Assembly (NCBI GenBank): GCA_035624215.1
Contig: DASPRY010000058.1
Coordinates: 1 to 64,000 of the forward strand
Direction of reading: 5' to 3'
DNA length: 64,000 bases
Source: JAFAGX01 sp035624215
GTDB lineage: Bacteria; Acidobacteriota; Terriglobia; Terriglobales; Acidobacteriaceae
Shown here: piece after piece, positions 18,303 through 27,829 of the stretch
How the letters are laid out: the number at the start of each line of letters is the position of its first letter
Position numbering within the stretch: position 1 is the stretch's first letter
Translations under genes and position numbers: made by a program
The notes under the pieces: model-generated
Databases searched by the model: none
Seen by the model: only the letters and a program-made list of their open reading frames with translations
Told to the model about the DNA's origin: nothing

Positions 18303-18541
18303 AAGCAAGGCTTGAGCGTACCTCATGATGTGGCTGTTGTAGGCGCGGGGAACGTTTCACGATTCCGACGCACTGGCGATTCCACTGACTACGGTCGATC
18401 AAGGAACCTACCAGATCGGATGCCAGGCAGCCCAACTGCTGATTGCGCAGATCGCAAACAAGCGCCGACAAAAGCCGAAAAAATTCTGATTCCGCCCAGA
18501 CTGGTGGCACAAGAGTCAAAAAGAGGTCAGCTTCCCAGTAA
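18303..18541 (+). pseudogene. Decayed partial copy of the 3' end of the LacI gene
   Basis: This stretch aligns by eye with about 17443-17683, the last 75 codons of the lacI gene plus some 15 downstream bases. Translation gives QGLSVPHDVAVVGAGNV in frame, identical to the intact protein, then shifts frame after one inserted base near 18355. It returns to frame near 18480 after a lost base, ending KILIPPRLVAQES. The copy has no HTH, no start and two frameshifts, so it is not functional. It is probably the remnant of a second tandem lacI gene or a partial duplication. Confidence 0.85.
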
Positions 18542-18583
18542 AGGCGCCTGCGCGCTATCCTAGGCCATTAAAGGGAGCCCAGG

Positions 18584-20227
18584 TTGCTGAACATTCTGTT
18601 ACGCGTCTCATGCCTCTTGATCTTAGGAGTGTGGCTAGCAGCCCTTGCTGCACCCGTGTTCGACGTCAACCTACCGCATGGGCTGGATTTTACGCTGCAG
18701 AATTCGCCGACAGCTCAAAAGTACCTGATCGAAACTATGCCCGGTGGGGTTGCCCTACTTGACTACAACAACGATGGTTTGCTGGACATTTTCCTGGTAA
18801 ATGGCGGCCGTCTGACAAGCCCGATGAAAACGCCGGAGAATTTTGACCGTCACGATCCGCGTTATTGGAACCGGCTTTACCGCCAAAACAAAGACGGCAG
18901 TTTCACGGACGTCACCGAACAAGCGGGCTTAGCCGAGGCAGGAGATGGCAACTACGGCATGGGCGTCGCGGTTGGGGATTATGATAACGACGGATTCCCC
19001 GACCTGTATGTAACCAGTTATGGAAAAAATATTCTGTATCACAATAACGGTGACGGAACTTTTACTGACGTCACGGCAAAAGCGGGAGTGGCTGCGGGGG
19101 GCTGGTCAGTATCTGCGGGATTTTTCGATTACAACAATGACGGGAAGTTGGACCTCTTTGTGACCCGGTACATGGAATGGGACACCAAACATAGCAAGGA
19201 CTGTGGAGGCAATTACCATACTTATTGTCCGCCAGAAGAATTTCCCGCCACCACGAATATTCTTTACCACAATAACGGCGACGGAACTTTCACTGACGTC
19301 AGCCAGCGCTCTGGGATAGCAGCGAAAAAGGGACGCGCTTTGGGAGTTGCCTTTGCCGATTACGACGGGGACGGGTTCACCGACGTGTTCGTGGCTAACG
19401 ATGGTATGCAGCAGTATCTGTTTCACAACAACGGCAACGGAACCTTCACGGAAGTCGGGCTAGAAGCTGGTGCTGCGCTCTCCGAGGACGGCAGGCGGCT
19501 CTCGGGAATGGGGGTGGTTTTTCAGGATTACGACAATGACGGCCGCCCCGATGTGATCGTGACCGAATTGCCCCGAGAGATCTATGGTGTTTACCACAAC
19601 GAGGGCAACGGCACGTTCACTTATCGCAGTCTCGAAACCGGCCTCGGTGCGTTGAGCAGCGGGAGTTCAGGTTGGGGTGTCGGCTTGGAGGATTTTGACA
19701 ACGACGGCTGGAAGGATCTATTTGTTGCCCAGGGCCATGTGTTAGACAACGTGGAGAGCATCGACCCTTCGCTTCACTATCTCGAACTACCGCTCCTGGC
19801 AATGAATCACAACGGCCGGTTCGATCGGGTGGATTCCGGAAGTACGGTTCCGGTTGCTGGCCGCGGAGCGGCGTTTGGGGACCTGAATAATGACGGCTGG
19901 CAGGATCTGGTGATGACCGATCTCGGCGGACATCCCCAGATATTCCTCAACCGCCATGACAGCAAGGCCCATTGGCTGACGATTTCCTTACGTGGCACTC
20001 GCAGCAACCGTGACGGATTCGGCGCCCGCGTACAAGTGAATGGGCAGACGAGATTCGCGACTTCGTCGGGCAGCTATCTCTCGGCAAGTGATAAGCGCCT
20101 CCATTTTGGGCTGGGAGCAGCAGAAAGAGCTAAAGTGGATATCGTGTGGCCATCCGGTATTCACCAGAGCTTGAATGATGTTCCCGCCGATCAGTTTCTT
20201 GAAGTTCGCGAACCGGAGAAGCCGTGA
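18584..20227 (+). CDS. Exported FG-GAP/VCBS repeat protein with ASPIC-UnbV domain (CRTAC1-like)
   Basis: Starts at TTG 18584 with AAGGGAG six bases upstream. A hydrophobic signal spans residues 2-25. At least seven calcium-binding repeats of the type DYDNDGFPDLYVT follow (DYNNDGLLD, DYDNDGFPD, DYNNDGKLD, DYDGDGFTD, DYDNDGRPD, DFDNDGWKD, DLNNDGWQD), forming a beta-propeller. The C-terminal 75 residues form an ASPIC/UnbV domain (DGFGARVQV ... FGLGAAERAKVDIVWPSG). The family is exported and common in Acidobacteriota and Planctomycetota; its role is unclear, with calcium-dependent surface binding proposed. The stop overlaps the next start (GTGA), so it is translationally coupled to a TPR protein. 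Confidence 0.9.
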   Translation: MLNILLRVSCLLILGVWLAALAAPVFDVNLPHGLDFTLQNSPTAQKYLIETMPGGVALLDYNNDGLLDIFLVNGGRLTSPMKTPENFDRHDPRYWNRLYRQNKDGSFTDVTEQAGLAEAGDGNYGMGVAVGDYDNDGFPDLYVTSYGKNILYHNNGDGTFTDVTAKAGVAAGGWSVSAGFFDYNNDGKLDLFVTRYMEWDTKHSKDCGGNYHTYCPPEEFPATTNILYHNNGDGTFTDVSQRSGIAAKKGRALGVAFADYDGDGFTDVFVANDGMQQYLFHNNGNGTFTEVGLEAGAALSEDGRRLSGMGVVFQDYDNDGRPDVIVTELPREIYGVYHNEGNGTFTYRSLETGLGALSSGSSGWGVGLEDFDNDGWKDLFVAQGHVLDNVESIDPSLHYLELPLLAMNHNGRFDRVDSGSTVPVAGRGAAFGDLNNDGWQDLVMTDLGGHPQIFLNRHDSKAHWLTISLRGTRSNRDGFGARVQVNGQTRFATSSGSYLSASDKRLHFGLGAAERAKVDIVWPSGIHQSLNDVPADQFLEVREPEKP

Positions 20228-21309
20228 TCCTCACCCTCCTGCTTCTGTTGGCCGTGGGCCAGAGTTTGTCGCCCGAGGCTGCTCAGCACATGCAGGCGGG
20301 AATCGCAGCCGAAAAAGAACGAAAGCCCGAGCTGGCAGTTGAAGAGTTCCGCAAAGTTACCCAGCTCGAGCCCAACTCGGCTGAAGGTTTCCTGCATCTC
20401 GGCCAGGCCTATATGGAGAGCCACGACTTTGGTTCGGCGATCGCGCCCCTCAAGCGTGCTCTGAATATCGACCCGGACCTTCTTCCTGCGCATCAGTTAC
20501 TGGGTTACTCCCTACTTGCCCAAGGCTACGCGGCCGAGGCGATTCCGCATCTGGAACGAACGAAAGACAAGGCGGCGCTGGGTATTGCGCAGATTGAAAC
20601 TGGGCAATTGCCGGAGGCCGTGACTAATTTGCAGGCAGCCCTGGCCTCGCATCCCAACGACCCCGACCTGCTCTACTATCTCGGGCGCGCCAGCGGTCTG
20701 CTCTCGAAGCAATCGATCGATAGATTGATTGCCACATATCCCGATTCGGCTCGTGTACATCAGGCGATGGGGGAAAACTACTTTGTGCTGCGTCGCATGC
20801 CAGACGCCGAAAAGGAATATCGCCAAGCGTTGCGGCTGCGCCCGGACATCCCCGAAGTTCATCTCGAACTCGGCGAGGTGTATGCGGGAGCTTTTCAATG
20901 GGCCAAGGCGGAAGAGGAATTTCGGGCAGAGACCAAGTCGCAACCTGGAAATGCTGAAGCGGCATATCGTCTGGGCAGCGCGTTGCTCGAGCAAGGCAAG
21001 GTGCGCGAGGCCCGGAGCGAGTTAGTGCGCGCCGACAGGTTGCTGCCCGATATGCCAGAGACGCTGTATTCACTCGGCAAAGCAGCTTCGCTGGACGGGG
21101 ATCCCGCAGCCGCAGAGAAAGCTTGGACCAAGCTGCTCTCCATCGAGAAGGAGACACCACTGGCGGCGCAGGCACATTTTGGGCTCGCCAGCCTTTATCG
21201 CAAGCAGGGAAAAACGGCTGACGCGCAGCGGGAGATGCAGGAATTCCAAAGGCTCCAACAAAGTTCTAACCAAGCTCAAGACCCAGCAAAGCCAGATTCC
21301 ACACATTAA
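20224..21309 (+). CDS. TPR-repeat protein coupled to the ASPIC/UnbV protein
   Basis: 361 residues. The GTG start overlaps the stop codon of the upstream gene by four bases. A short hydrophobic N-terminus (ILTLLLLLAVGQSLS) suggests export. The rest is a run of about eight to nine TPR motifs (AEGFLHLGQAYMESHDFGSA; PEVHLELGEVYAGAFQWAKA; AEAAYRLGSALLEQGKVREA). It is a helical scaffold with no catalytic residues visible. ASPIC/UnbV and TPR genes occur together often in Acidobacteriota, and the overlap here argues that the two proteins act together. The partner and cargo are unknown. Confidence 0.85.
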   Translation: MILTLLLLLAVGQSLSPEAAQHMQAGIAAEKERKPELAVEEFRKVTQLEPNSAEGFLHLGQAYMESHDFGSAIAPLKRALNIDPDLLPAHQLLGYSLLAQGYAAEAIPHLERTKDKAALGIAQIETGQLPEAVTNLQAALASHPNDPDLLYYLGRASGLLSKQSIDRLIATYPDSARVHQAMGENYFVLRRMPDAEKEYRQALRLRPDIPEVHLELGEVYAGAFQWAKAEEEFRAETKSQPGNAEAAYRLGSALLEQGKVREARSELVRADRLLPDMPETLYSLGKAASLDGDPAAAEKAWTKLLSIEKETPLAAQAHFGLASLYRKQGKTADAQREMQEFQRLQQSSNQAQDPAKPDSTH

Positions 21310-21956
21310 CTCTCTGAAGGCAATATCGGAAAATCCAAATCGTTCAGATCACCCCGTAGTTGCGGAACGGAGCGAAACTGGATCGCGCGAATTCCCAGCG
21401 AGCGTGCAGCTTTGATGTTCACTTCACGATCGTCCACAAACAATGTCTTGGTGGCGACTGCATCGAGGGCGCGGAGCGTGTGTTCATAGATCGCAGCCTG
21501 CGGTTTGACGAGTTTGACCTCAGCTGAAAAAGTCGTGACTGTGAATCTCTGCAGCCACTGGAATGTTCTTACGTGCTTCACAAGGTCGGGATGCATGTTC
21601 GATAAAACGGCGGTCTTGATTCCTGCATCCTTCAGCTGCGTTGACCATGTGACCATGGCCGGATTGATGTTGCTCCACATGGCGACTTCCCATTGCCTCA
21701 GCCGCTCAATCTGATCCGGCGCAATTTCTGCCTTCACTTCAGCGGCAAGCTTCAACCAGTAGGCTTCCGCCGTTAGATCGCCGCGATCATAGGCAGGCCG
21801 GCTCCGATCCCAGACCTGGCTGAACGGCTCCGCTCCCATTCCAAACAAACTCGCCATCTGGCCAAATTCGGCTAAGGAAGGGCGATGAGCTAAGACCTCG
21901 CCATAATCAAAAATCACAGCTTCGATCTCGGCATTATTACTGTCTTGTCGTGGCAT
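21306..21956 (-). CDS. HAD-superfamily hydrolase (subfamily IA, YihX-like)
   Basis: 216 residues. Motif I is VIFDYGEVL, with the nucleophile Asp present but the second Asp of the usual DxD replaced by Gly, as in YihX-like sugar phosphatases (family knowledge). Motif II is TAVLSNMHPD, motif III Lys lies in KLVKPQAAIY, and motif IV is LFVDDREVN. It probably dephosphorylates a small phosphosugar in the cytoplasm; the substrate is unknown. It converges on the TPR gene and their ends overlap by four bases. Confidence 0.85.
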   Translation of the reverse strand: MPRQDSNNAEIEAVIFDYGEVLAHRPSLAEFGQMASLFGMGAEPFSQVWDRSRPAYDRGDLTAEAYWLKLAAEVKAEIAPDQIERLRQWEVAMWSNINPAMVTWSTQLKDAGIKTAVLSNMHPDLVKHVRTFQWLQRFTVTTFSAEVKLVKPQAAIYEHTLRALDAVATKTLFVDDREVNIKAARSLGIRAIQFRSVPQLRGDLNDLDFPILPSES

Positions 21957-22057
21957 TCTGTGGCCTGCTCAAATCATCTGCTTCCAGGCATGATTTCGTC
22001 CATTGATTTGGTCCTGAGTGCCTACAGGATATACTGTGCCAACTCGATTACCGGCGC

Positions 22058-23386
22058 ATGAAACTAAATGCATACCTGGCGAAGAGCGCCGTAGTGGCTG
22101 CGCTCGGCGGTTTGCTGTTTGGCTTCGATACGGCCGTTATATCCGGTACGACTGGCGCCCTTACTCAAACATATAACCTCACGCCAAGACTCCTGGGCGT
22201 AACCGTCGCAAGCGCTATTTGGGGCACGGTGCTGGGCGCGATGTTGGCAGGATTCCCGGGTGAGCGTTTCGGCCGCCGCGATAGTTTGCGCGGACTCGCG
22301 ATTTTGTACCTGGTTTCTGCTCTCGGTTGTGCGGCCGCATGGAACTGGGACGCGTTGGTGGCCTTCCGTTTTATCGGTGGACTGGGCATTGGCGGTTCGT
22401 CGGTTCTGGGCCCTATGTACATCGCCGAAATAGCCCCGGCGAAACTGCGCGGGCGCCTCGTGGGACTCTTCCAGTTCAACGTCGTCTTCGGCATTCTGCT
22501 TGCCTACTTTTCAAATTACGTGATTGGGTTGCAACAATTCGGGCCTTCGGAATGGCGGTGGGACTTGGGTGTAACGGCAATTCCCGCCGCGGTTTTTTTT
22601 GTGATGCTATTTTTCATTCCCCGCAGTCCACGTTGGCTGGTAAAGAAGGGTCGAATAGCAGAAGCCAGGACCGTATTGCAGTTGACGGGTGACGAAAACT
22701 TTGAACACGATCTCCAGGAGATCATCCAATCTATCAGTACCGAACAAAATCAGACCGCGGAAAAACTGTTCTCACGGAAATACCTCTTCCCCATTTTTCT
22801 GGCCGTCACCATCGGGATGTTCAACCAATTATCGGGGATTAACGCGATTCTTTACTACTTGAACGACATATTCAGTCATGCGGGCTTCAGCAAGGTATCA
22901 GGAAGTCTGCAGGCTGTCGTGGTTGGCGCTACGAATCTGATATTTACGATGCTCGCGATGTCAGTCATCGATCGCGTAGGCCGTAAGACTTTGCTGCTGA
23001 TTGGCTCAGTGGGAACAGCTCTGTGCCTGGCGGGGGTAGCTGCTATCTTCTTCACCGGTCAGCATCAGAGTTTTTTGCTTTGGCTTCTGGTCGGATACAT
23101 CGCATTTTTTGGATTTTCCCAGGGCGCAGTCATTTGGGTGTACCTTGCCGAGGTCTTCCCCAATACGGTACGGGCTAAAGGACAAAGCCTGGGCAGTTTC
23201 TCGCACTGGTTCATGAATGCGCTGATCTCTGGGATTTTCCCTTTGATGGCTGCCCGTTCCGGTGCATATCCGTTTGTTTTCTTCTCGCTCATGATGGTGG
23301 TCCAATTTTTTGTGGTTCTTTTCGTGTATCCGGAAACCAAGGGACTTACGTTGGAGGAAATGCAGAGAAAATTGGGGATCGCATGA
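22058..23386 (+). CDS. MFS sugar porter (sugar:proton symporter)
   Basis: 442 residues with 12 predicted transmembrane helices. Sugar-porter signatures are clear: GGLLFGFDTAVISG in helix 1, GERFGRRDSL in the first loop, IPRSPRWLVKKGR before the central loop, QLSGINAILYY in helix 7, DRVGRKTLLLIG, and PETKGLTLEEM at the C-terminus. It resembles XylE/GLUT-type proton symporters for xylose, glucose or similar sugars. It lies 37 bases upstream of the exported beta-mannosidase on the same strand and may import its product, mannose (inference). Confidence 0.9.
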   Translation: MKLNAYLAKSAVVAALGGLLFGFDTAVISGTTGALTQTYNLTPRLLGVTVASAIWGTVLGAMLAGFPGERFGRRDSLRGLAILYLVSALGCAAAWNWDALVAFRFIGGLGIGGSSVLGPMYIAEIAPAKLRGRLVGLFQFNVVFGILLAYFSNYVIGLQQFGPSEWRWDLGVTAIPAAVFFVMLFFIPRSPRWLVKKGRIAEARTVLQLTGDENFEHDLQEIIQSISTEQNQTAEKLFSRKYLFPIFLAVTIGMFNQLSGINAILYYLNDIFSHAGFSKVSGSLQAVVVGATNLIFTMLAMSVIDRVGRKTLLLIGSVGTALCLAGVAAIFFTGQHQSFLLWLLVGYIAFFGFSQGAVIWVYLAEVFPNTVRAKGQSLGSFSHWFMNALISGIFPLMAARSGAYPFVFFSLMMVVQFFVVLFVYPETKGLTLEEMQRKLGIA

Positions 23387-23423
23387 CTGGCGCACTTCTC
23401 GCCATTATCCGATGAGGACCGTT

Positions 23424-26066
23424 ATGAAAACAGTGCCTAAATCCGTAAATCGCTCGATGTGTGTTGTTTTTGGCTTTCTCATTTTCTCCCTTATCGGTGC
23501 GCTCCCGGCCATTGCCGCAGAACCCGTTTCGCGAGCCCTGGACTCGGGATGGCAATTTCGTGCACTTGGCGACACCGATAGACCTGGAGTGAAGGACTGG
23601 CATAACGCCCAAGTCCCGGGCGTAGTGCACACCGACCTGCTGCGCAATGGTCTCATCCCGGAGCCATTCGATGGCGACAACGAATTCCGCTTGCAATGGA
23701 TCGGCCTGATGGACTGGGAGTACCAGACAACTTTTCAGGTCGACGCGGCAACGCTCGCGCATCCCCATGTCGACTTGGTATTCGAGGGACTAGATACCTT
23801 TGCTGATGTTTATCTGAACGGTCAGTCGGTTCTTCACGCCGACAATATGTTCCGACATTGGCGGGTTTCCGCCAAGTCATTGCTCACGTCCGGTAACAAT
23901 ACCTTACGCGTCGTTTTTCATTCCCCTGTCGAGCACATGCTTCCGTACGTGAAGACTCTGCCTTATGTGCTGCCTTCGATTTCAACGCACAATTTTGGTA
24001 ATGAGGAAAATATTGCGACCGCGCCATATACGCGCAAGGCGCCATACCAATATGGCTGGGACTGGGGACCGCGCTTCTTGACGCAGGGAATCTGGCAGCC
24101 CGTTCTCCTCGAAAGCTGGGATGGGGTGCGCATCGAAAATTTTCATATTCATCAGCGAAAGATCACTGCGGACACCGCCAGCCTGAATGCGGAGCTCGCA
24201 ATAGAAGCTAGCCAGAAGACAACGGCCACAATTTCATACGCTCACAACGAATTATCTGGACGGGAAACCAGCGATGGCTCGCAAACTGTGCAACTCGATC
24301 CCGGCATGAACGACGTGTCGTTCGCCTTTCGCATCGACTCTCCTAAGCGTTGGTACCCGGTTGGGTACGGACGGCAAGAGCGTTATCACTTTTCCTCGTC
24401 AATTCGCGTTGGCCGCGACGTGGTAGCACGAACAGGATTAACCACTGGATTACGTTCCGTAGAATTACGCCGCGCTGCCGATCAGTGGGGCAAGAGTTTC
24501 GAGTTCGTGGTCAATGGGATTTCCGTGTTTGCCAAAGGTGCGGACGTCATTCCGTTCGACAGCTTTCCTAACCGTGTCACTCCTGACGTACATCGCAAGA
24601 TTCTTCAAGACGCTCGCGATGCCCACATGAATATGGTTCGCGAATGGGGTGGCGGCTACTACGAGTCAGATGATTTCTATGACATTTGCGATGAACTCGG
24701 CATCCTGGTGTGGCAGGAATTCGCATTCGGCGGAGACATGATTCCTGGCGACGTGGCGTTTCAGGAAAATCTCCGCCAGGAAGCCATCGATCAGATTGAG
24801 CGCTTGCGCGATCATCCCAGCATCGTGATCTGGTGCGGCAATAATGAGGTCGAAACCGGTTGGTACCATTGGGATGACCGCCAGCAATTCAAGGAATCTA
24901 TCTCACCCCAACAGCGCGATCGGGTGTGGCAGGACTACATCATTATGTTTGCAGACATTCTCAAAAGCGCGGTCGCGCGGTTCGCTGATCCTACGCCGTA
25001 CTGGCCCAGTTCTCCCAGCACCGACTTCGAAGAAATCCCGGACAACCAGCACAACGGCGATATGCATTACTGGGCTGTGTGGCATCAACAGGCGCCGGCA
25101 GAAGATTACACCAAGCAATTTCCCCGCTTTATGACGGAATTTGGATTTCAATCCTTTCCTGAGATGAAAACGATTCGCACCTTCGCCAAGCCGGAGGATT
25201 TCGACATCCGTTCGACGGTCATGCAGGCGCACCAAAAGAACAAGGGCGGCAACGAACGCATTTTGACCTATATGTTAAGGGAATATCGCGAGCCGAAGGA
25301 CTTTGCGTCTTTCGTATATCTGAGCCAGGTGCAACAGGCCGAAATCATCAAACTCGGTGCCGAACACCTGCGGCGACAACGGCCACGCACCATGGGTTCG
25401 CTTTATTGGCAGTTGAACGACTGCTGGCCAGTGGCTTCGTGGGCGAGTATCGACTATTACGGGCGTTGGAAAGCTTTGCATTATTACGCCCAGCGCTTCT
25501 ACGATGACGTTCTCATCTCACCCTATTTCCACGATGACAAAGTCGATGTTTACATCGTCTCGGACAAACTCCAGGCGCTATCCGGAACCGTTCACGCGCG
25601 ATTGCTCGATTTTTCAGGCAAGGTTTTGCTCGACCAAAGCAAAGATGTTGCTGTACCTGCGCAGTCGAGCGCGATTTATCTCAGTTGGGAGAAAACACAA
25701 CTAATGCAGAATGCTGACCCCGACCAGAGTTTCCTGGTCGTCGATCTGGAAATAGCGAGCAAGAGAGTGTCACGCAACCTGCTATTTTTTGATGTGATGC
25801 ACAACCTGAAGCTACCCGTTGCGCCGAAGATTGAAAGTACTTTAAGCGCGAGCGGCGGCGGTTATACGGTCATGCTGCGGTCAGCGCGGCTCGCACGTGA
25901 CGTGTTTCTCTCTTTTGGCGATCTCGATGTTCACACTTCGGACAATTATTTTGATCTGCTTCCGGGAGAGTCCGTGATTATTGGTTTTAAGTCCTCCGCG
26001 CCGATTGATCAGATTAGAGAGGCAATGAAAGTCGTGTCGCTTACCGATGCTTTCACTACGAATTGA
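23424..26066 (+). CDS. Exported GH2 beta-mannosidase-like enzyme
   Basis: 880 residues from ATG 23424, chosen because it is preceded by GATGAGGA and begins a Sec signal (MKTVPKSVNRSMCVVFGFL, cleavage near AIAAEP). The longer frame starting inside the MFS gene is not credible. Domains in order are a GH2 sugar-binding jelly-roll (residues about 35-200), immunoglobulin-like domain, TIM barrel (about 310-650) and C-terminal beta domains. Catalytic residues are Glu475 in WCGNNEVETGW (acid/base; WCGNNE is characteristic of beta-mannosidases) and Glu572 in MTEFGFQS (nucleophile). It releases beta-linked mannose from mannan or glycan ends in the periplasm. Neighbouring GH38 and GH13 genes converge on it. 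Confidence 0.92.
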   Translation: MKTVPKSVNRSMCVVFGFLIFSLIGALPAIAAEPVSRALDSGWQFRALGDTDRPGVKDWHNAQVPGVVHTDLLRNGLIPEPFDGDNEFRLQWIGLMDWEYQTTFQVDAATLAHPHVDLVFEGLDTFADVYLNGQSVLHADNMFRHWRVSAKSLLTSGNNTLRVVFHSPVEHMLPYVKTLPYVLPSISTHNFGNEENIATAPYTRKAPYQYGWDWGPRFLTQGIWQPVLLESWDGVRIENFHIHQRKITADTASLNAELAIEASQKTTATISYAHNELSGRETSDGSQTVQLDPGMNDVSFAFRIDSPKRWYPVGYGRQERYHFSSSIRVGRDVVARTGLTTGLRSVELRRAADQWGKSFEFVVNGISVFAKGADVIPFDSFPNRVTPDVHRKILQDARDAHMNMVREWGGGYYESDDFYDICDELGILVWQEFAFGGDMIPGDVAFQENLRQEAIDQIERLRDHPSIVIWCGNNEVETGWYHWDDRQQFKESISPQQRDRVWQDYIIMFADILKSAVARFADPTPYWPSSPSTDFEEIPDNQHNGDMHYWAVWHQQAPAEDYTKQFPRFMTEFGFQSFPEMKTIRTFAKPEDFDIRSTVMQAHQKNKGGNERILTYMLREYREPKDFASFVYLSQVQQAEIIKLGAEHLRRQRPRTMGSLYWQLNDCWPVASWASIDYYGRWKALHYYAQRFYDDVLISPYFHDDKVDVYIVSDKLQALSGTVHARLLDFSGKVLLDQSKDVAVPAQSSAIYLSWEKTQLMQNADPDQSFLVVDLEIASKRVSRNLLFFDVMHNLKLPVAPKIESTLSASGGGYTVMLRSARLARDVFLSFGDLDVHTSDNYFDLLPGESVIIGFKSSAPIDQIREAMKVVSLTDAFTTN

Positions 26067-26094
26067 TCTTGCAGATTTCTGAGTTGAGCGGCTT

Positions 26095-27828
26095 CTATCT
26101 TGATAAGGCTCCGATATACACCGAAAACGGTTCTAACGAGATCTCCGTGAGCGAAACATTCTTCGAATCGAGATTCATTGTAGTCATAAGCGTGTGCGCG
26201 ATTTTAGTCGGGAATCCTTGAGCGGTAAGATCGAAGCTGATTTGCTGCGGCTGTGCAGACATATTCAAGACAACGAGGACAGCTTCGTTGTTGTAGCGCC
26301 TCAAGTATGAGAGCACGTTGGTGTCGTTTTCATTAAGCGCGACATAGTCGCCATCCAGCAGAGCGCGGTTCTGGTGGCGAAGCGCGAGCACTTGCCGGTA
26401 CACGCTAAGAATCGAAGACGGATCTTTCTGCTCGCTTTCCACGTTGTGCGTTTTGTAGCTGGCCGGAACCGGCAGCCAGGGCTTCCCGGCTGTAAACCCC
26501 GCGTTCGGGCTGGTGTTCCACTGCATTGGTGTGCGCTCGCCGTCCCGGCCGATGTCTAGCGGCCAACCCAAACGTCCTTTCGGATCTTTGACATCTTCCT
26601 TCCGCACGGGATCGTTGTTCTCCATGCCAAGTTCTTCGCCGTAATACATGATCGCTGTGCCGCGAAGCGTTAGATAAAGCGAGGCTATGACTTTGGCAAT
26701 TGCATCGTTGTGTTGGCCATCGCCGTAGCGGTTGTAGGAGCGGACGATATCGTGATTGCTGATTACGTACACCGGCCAACCTCCCGACGCATCCACAGTC
26801 GCAATATGTTGGCGGAAACTCGAAGCCGAAAACTTCAACTCCGTGAACATCAGATCCATGGGCATCTGCAGTTCGTTGCTGTGCTCGCCGTAATACTGTT
26901 TAAGTTCGGCAACATCTTTGGTCCAGGTTTCGCCGATCAGCACCGCGCCACTTTTGTCAGCGACCTTGCGAAGATCGCGCAGCACATCGTGCACCTCAGG
27001 CAGCTTGTCGTTGTATTTATTCTCCTCATTGGGATCGCCATACTTATTCACGCCGGGAAGCACGGGGTTGTCTCGGAGTTGCGGGTCTTCGAACAACGCG
27101 TCCACTGCGTCCAGACGGAATCCGGCGACACCGCGTTTGTACCACCAGCGGCTGACGCTCATCATCGCGTCGTGCACCGCAGGGTTGCGCCAGTTCAGAT
27201 CGGGTTGCTGGGGATAAAAATAGTGATAGTAGAACTGGGCAGTTCTTGCATCGAACGTCCACGCCGGACCACCGAATATCGAGACCCAATTATTCGGCGG
27301 CTGAGATCCGTTGCCGTCGCGCCAGATGTACCAATCCCGCTTTGCCGCCGTTCGTGATGAACGTGAGTTGACGAACCATTTGTGCTGGTCGGAAGTGTGA
27401 TTGATGACGAAATCAAGAATGATCCTGATGCCGTGTTGCTTGCCGTTTTTCTCAAGCTTGCTGAAATCGCCCAGCGTTCCGTAGACAGGATCGATATTCT
27501 CGTAATCAGAAACGTCATAGCCGAAATCCACCTGAGGAGACGGGAAACAGGGAGTGATCCAGATCGCGTCCACACCAAGGCTTTTGAGGTAATCCAGTTT
27601 GGAGTTGATGCCGTTCAAATCACCAATGCCATCGCCGTTGCTGTCGGCAAAGCTGCGAGGATAGATTTCGTAGAACACCGCATGCTGCCACCACTGATGG
27701 CCTTCAGCATCGACTGGCTTGGACTGTGAATGAGCTAGGTGTACGAAGATAAGAACAATCAGCAGCGAGAATCGGGGTCTTATGAGCATGAAGTCGCGAG
27801 AGCGTTTCCCCAAGAAATACACTGGCAT
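26095..27828 (-). CDS. Exported GH13 alpha-glucosidase-type enzyme
   Basis: 577 residues; ATG 27828, or the internal ATG 27789, which gives a tighter signal peptide (MLIRPRFSLLIVLIFVHLAHS). The alpha-amylase-family barrel opens with AVFYEIYPRSFADSNGDGIG, the start pattern of oligo-1,6-glucosidase, maltase and trehalose-active enzymes. Catalytic residues are Asp240 in GFRLDAVDA (nucleophile), Glu300 in LIGETW (acid/base) and Asp360 in ISNHD. It probably hydrolyses short alpha-glucosides in the periplasm. It begins one base after the stop of the GH38 gene upstream, so the two are co-transcribed. It converges with the GH2 gene across 28 bases. Confidence 0.92.
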   Translation of the reverse strand: MPVYFLGKRSRDFMLIRPRFSLLIVLIFVHLAHSQSKPVDAEGHQWWQHAVFYEIYPRSFADSNGDGIGDLNGINSKLDYLKSLGVDAIWITPCFPSPQVDFGYDVSDYENIDPVYGTLGDFSKLEKNGKQHGIRIILDFVINHTSDQHKWFVNSRSSRTAAKRDWYIWRDGNGSQPPNNWVSIFGGPAWTFDARTAQFYYHYFYPQQPDLNWRNPAVHDAMMSVSRWWYKRGVAGFRLDAVDALFEDPQLRDNPVLPGVNKYGDPNEENKYNDKLPEVHDVLRDLRKVADKSGAVLIGETWTKDVAELKQYYGEHSNELQMPMDLMFTELKFSASSFRQHIATVDASGGWPVYVISNHDIVRSYNRYGDGQHNDAIAKVIASLYLTLRGTAIMYYGEELGMENNDPVRKEDVKDPKGRLGWPLDIGRDGERTPMQWNTSPNAGFTAGKPWLPVPASYKTHNVESEQKDPSSILSVYRQVLALRHQNRALLDGDYVALNENDTNVLSYLRRYNNEAVLVVLNMSAQPQQISFDLTAQGFPTKIAHTLMTTMNLDSKNVSLTEISLEPFSVYIGALSR

Positions 27829-27829
27829 T

